Shown here: positions 14,783 to 15,889 of the stretch, in pieces
Layout: each line of letters begins with the position of its first letter
Numbering within the stretch: position 1 is the first letter of the stretch
The notes under the pieces: generated by a model
The model's input: the letters and a program-made list of their open reading frames with translations, nothing else
Database searches by the model: none
What the model was told of the DNA's origin: nothing
NCBI GenBank assembly: GCA_964392615.1
Contig: CAYMRB010000227.1
Coordinates: 1-15,889 of the forward strand
Source of the DNA: CAYMRB01 sp964392615
GTDB lineage: Bacteria > Planctomycetota > UBA8108
DNA length: 15,889 bases
Direction: 5' to 3'
Made by a program: the position numbers and the translations under genes

Positions 14783-15889
14783 ATGACCAGGCTCGCCACG
14801 CTTTCCGTTCTCGTCGCTCTCGTGCTGACAGGATGTGCGGTGTCGACCGCTCCCGATTGGGGGCGCTTTCGCGGGCCGAACGGTTCCGGCGTCGCGGTCG
14901 ACGATCGCGTGTCGCTGCCGAGCGAGATCGATCCGAAGAGGAATCTGATCTGGAAGACGGCGTTGCCGCCGGGGCACTCATCGCCGGTCCTCGATGGCGT
15001 GCACGTGTACGTCACGGCCGTCGAGCGGGCTCGTCTGCTGACGATCGCGCTCTCTCGCGTGACCGGGCATGAGGTCTGGCGGCGCGAGGCGCCGATCGGC
15101 GAGCTCGAGGAGGTCCACCAGATCGGCAGCCGAGCCCAGCCGAGTCCGGCGACGGACGGCGAGCGTGTCGTCGTGTTCTTCGGTTCGAGCGGTCTTTTGT
15201 GCTACGACCGAGATGGCGAGCGACTCTGGCATCGCCCGATGGGGCCGTTCAAGAACAACTACGGAGCGGCGAGCTCGCCGTTGATCCACGGCAGCCGCGT
15301 CATCGTGCAGCAGGATCACGACGAGGGGTCGTTCGTGGCGGCGTTCGACCTGGAGACGGGCGACGCGATCTGGAGAGCCGATCGGACGGAGTTCCCGCGC
15401 GGCTTCTCGTCGCCGGTCGTCTGGGACTCGGCCGGACGCACGCAGATCGTCGTCGTCGGCACGCTGCGAGTCGTCGGCTACGATATCGCGACGGGCGAGG
15501 AGGTGTGGACCGTACACGGTCTCGGCCGGATCGCGAGCATGTCGCCGGTCGTCGCGCCCGATGGTCAGCTGGTCGTGGCGGTCTGGGCACCGGGCGGCGA
15601 CGCGACGGACCGCATCGAGGCGGCGCTCTTCGACGACGTGCTCGCGGCGAACGACGCGGACGGGAACGGCATTCTCGAGAAGGCGGAAGCGCCGAGGGAC
15701 GATCCGGTCGCGATGCGCTTCGACCAGATCGACCGCGACAAGGACGGTGGCGTCACGCGTCACGAGTACGACGACATGCGGCGGATCTTCGCGCACTCGC
15801 ACAACGCGGCGATCTCGATTCGCCCGGGTGGTGCCGGCGACATCAGCGCGACGCACGTGACGTGGCGGACAACGAAGGGGTTGCCGTAC
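14783..15889 (+). CDS. PQQ-like beta-propeller lipoprotein with two EF-hands (C-terminus cut off)
   Basis: At least 369 residues, open to the right edge. The N-terminus is a lipoprotein signal peptide with lipobox LTGC (Cys18), so the protein is membrane-anchored on the periplasmic side. The start DWGRFRGPNGSGVA is the hallmark opening of planctomycete outer-membrane-assembly-like PQQ propellers. Blade motifs follow: LIWKTALPPGHSSPVLDGVHVYVTA, TGHEVWRRE, ASSPLIHGSRVIVQQDHDEGSFVAAFDLETGDAIWRA and VVGYDIATGEEVWTV. Two EF-hand loops are inserted between blades: D291, D293, N295, G296, E302, and D317, D319, D321, G322, V324, E328. The family often functions as a structural propeller without bound PQQ, and dehydrogenase activity is not shown. 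The calcium loops suggest Ca2+ binding. It is transcribed divergently from the esterase gene, possibly from a leaderless mRNA. Confidence 0.87.
   Translation, partial: MTRLATLSVLVALVLTGCAVSTAPDWGRFRGPNGSGVAVDDRVSLPSEIDPKRNLIWKTALPPGHSSPVLDGVHVYVTAVERARLLTIALSRVTGHEVWRREAPIGELEEVHQIGSRAQPSPATDGERVVVFFGSSGLLCYDRDGERLWHRPMGPFKNNYGAASSPLIHGSRVIVQQDHDEGSFVAAFDLETGDAIWRADRTEFPRGFSSPVVWDSAGRTQIVVVGTLRVVGYDIATGEEVWTVHGLGRIASMSPVVAPDGQLVVAVWAPGGDATDRIEAALFDDVLAANDADGNGILEKAEAPRDDPVAMRFDQIDRDKDGGVTRHEYDDMRRIFAHSHNAAISIRPGGAGDISATHVTWRTTKGLPY

Noticed and set aside
14978..15856. A 292-codon minus-strand frame
   Set aside because: Antisense to the beta-propeller lipoprotein, whose blade and EF-hand motifs are clear.

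Overview
The window is GC-rich bacterial DNA whose third codon positions are mostly G or C. The families present point to an uncultured member of the Planctomycetota or a close relative, probably a metagenome contig: a large exported lamin-tail-domain protein, a membrane-anchored Ser/Thr kinase fused to a formylglycine-enzyme-like (SUMF) domain, a PQQ-type beta-propeller lipoprotein carrying EF-hands, and a secreted acetyl-xylan-esterase-like hydrolase. This placement is an inference from gene content; no rRNA or tRNA is present to confirm it.

Layout: (1) 1-3032, minus strand, the N-terminal part of a very large exported protein with three lamin tail domains. It is cut by the left edge, where the first 84 bases contain only G and C and look like an assembly artefact. 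(2) 3033-3749, a divergent intergenic region with a good sigma70-like promoter facing left, a weaker one facing right, and a striking cluster of TTCCG/CGGAA palindromes. (3) 3750-8290, plus strand, a two-gene unit: a kinase-TM-Ig-like-SUMF protein, and an exported beta-barrel-like protein whose GTG start overlaps the kinase stop codon. (4) 8291-8439, a convergent junction with two hairpins, one of them a textbook intrinsic terminator for the minus-strand permease. (5) 8440-9876, minus strand, an NCS1-family nucleobase permease. (6) 10083-14689, minus strand, a probable three-gene operon: secreted acetyl-xylan-esterase-like hydrolase, polytopic GT-C-like membrane protein, DinB-like protein (the last two share an ATGA overlap). 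(7) 14690-14782, a compact divergent promoter region. (8) 14783-15889, plus strand, a PQQ-like beta-propeller lipoprotein with two EF-hand loops, cut by the right edge.

Most products are envelope-facing: secreted, lipoprotein, outer-membrane or inner-membrane. The most unusual unit is the kinase/SUMF protein with its overlapping beta-barrel gene and the palindrome cluster upstream. The sequence suggests a single-pass receptor or coupling device with a cytoplasmic kinase fold and an external SUMF fold, translated together with an outer-membrane partner. No CRISPR array, transposon, integrase, phage gene, tRNA or rRNA was seen. Many long open frames lie antisense to these genes; they are by-products of the high GC content and are not annotated.
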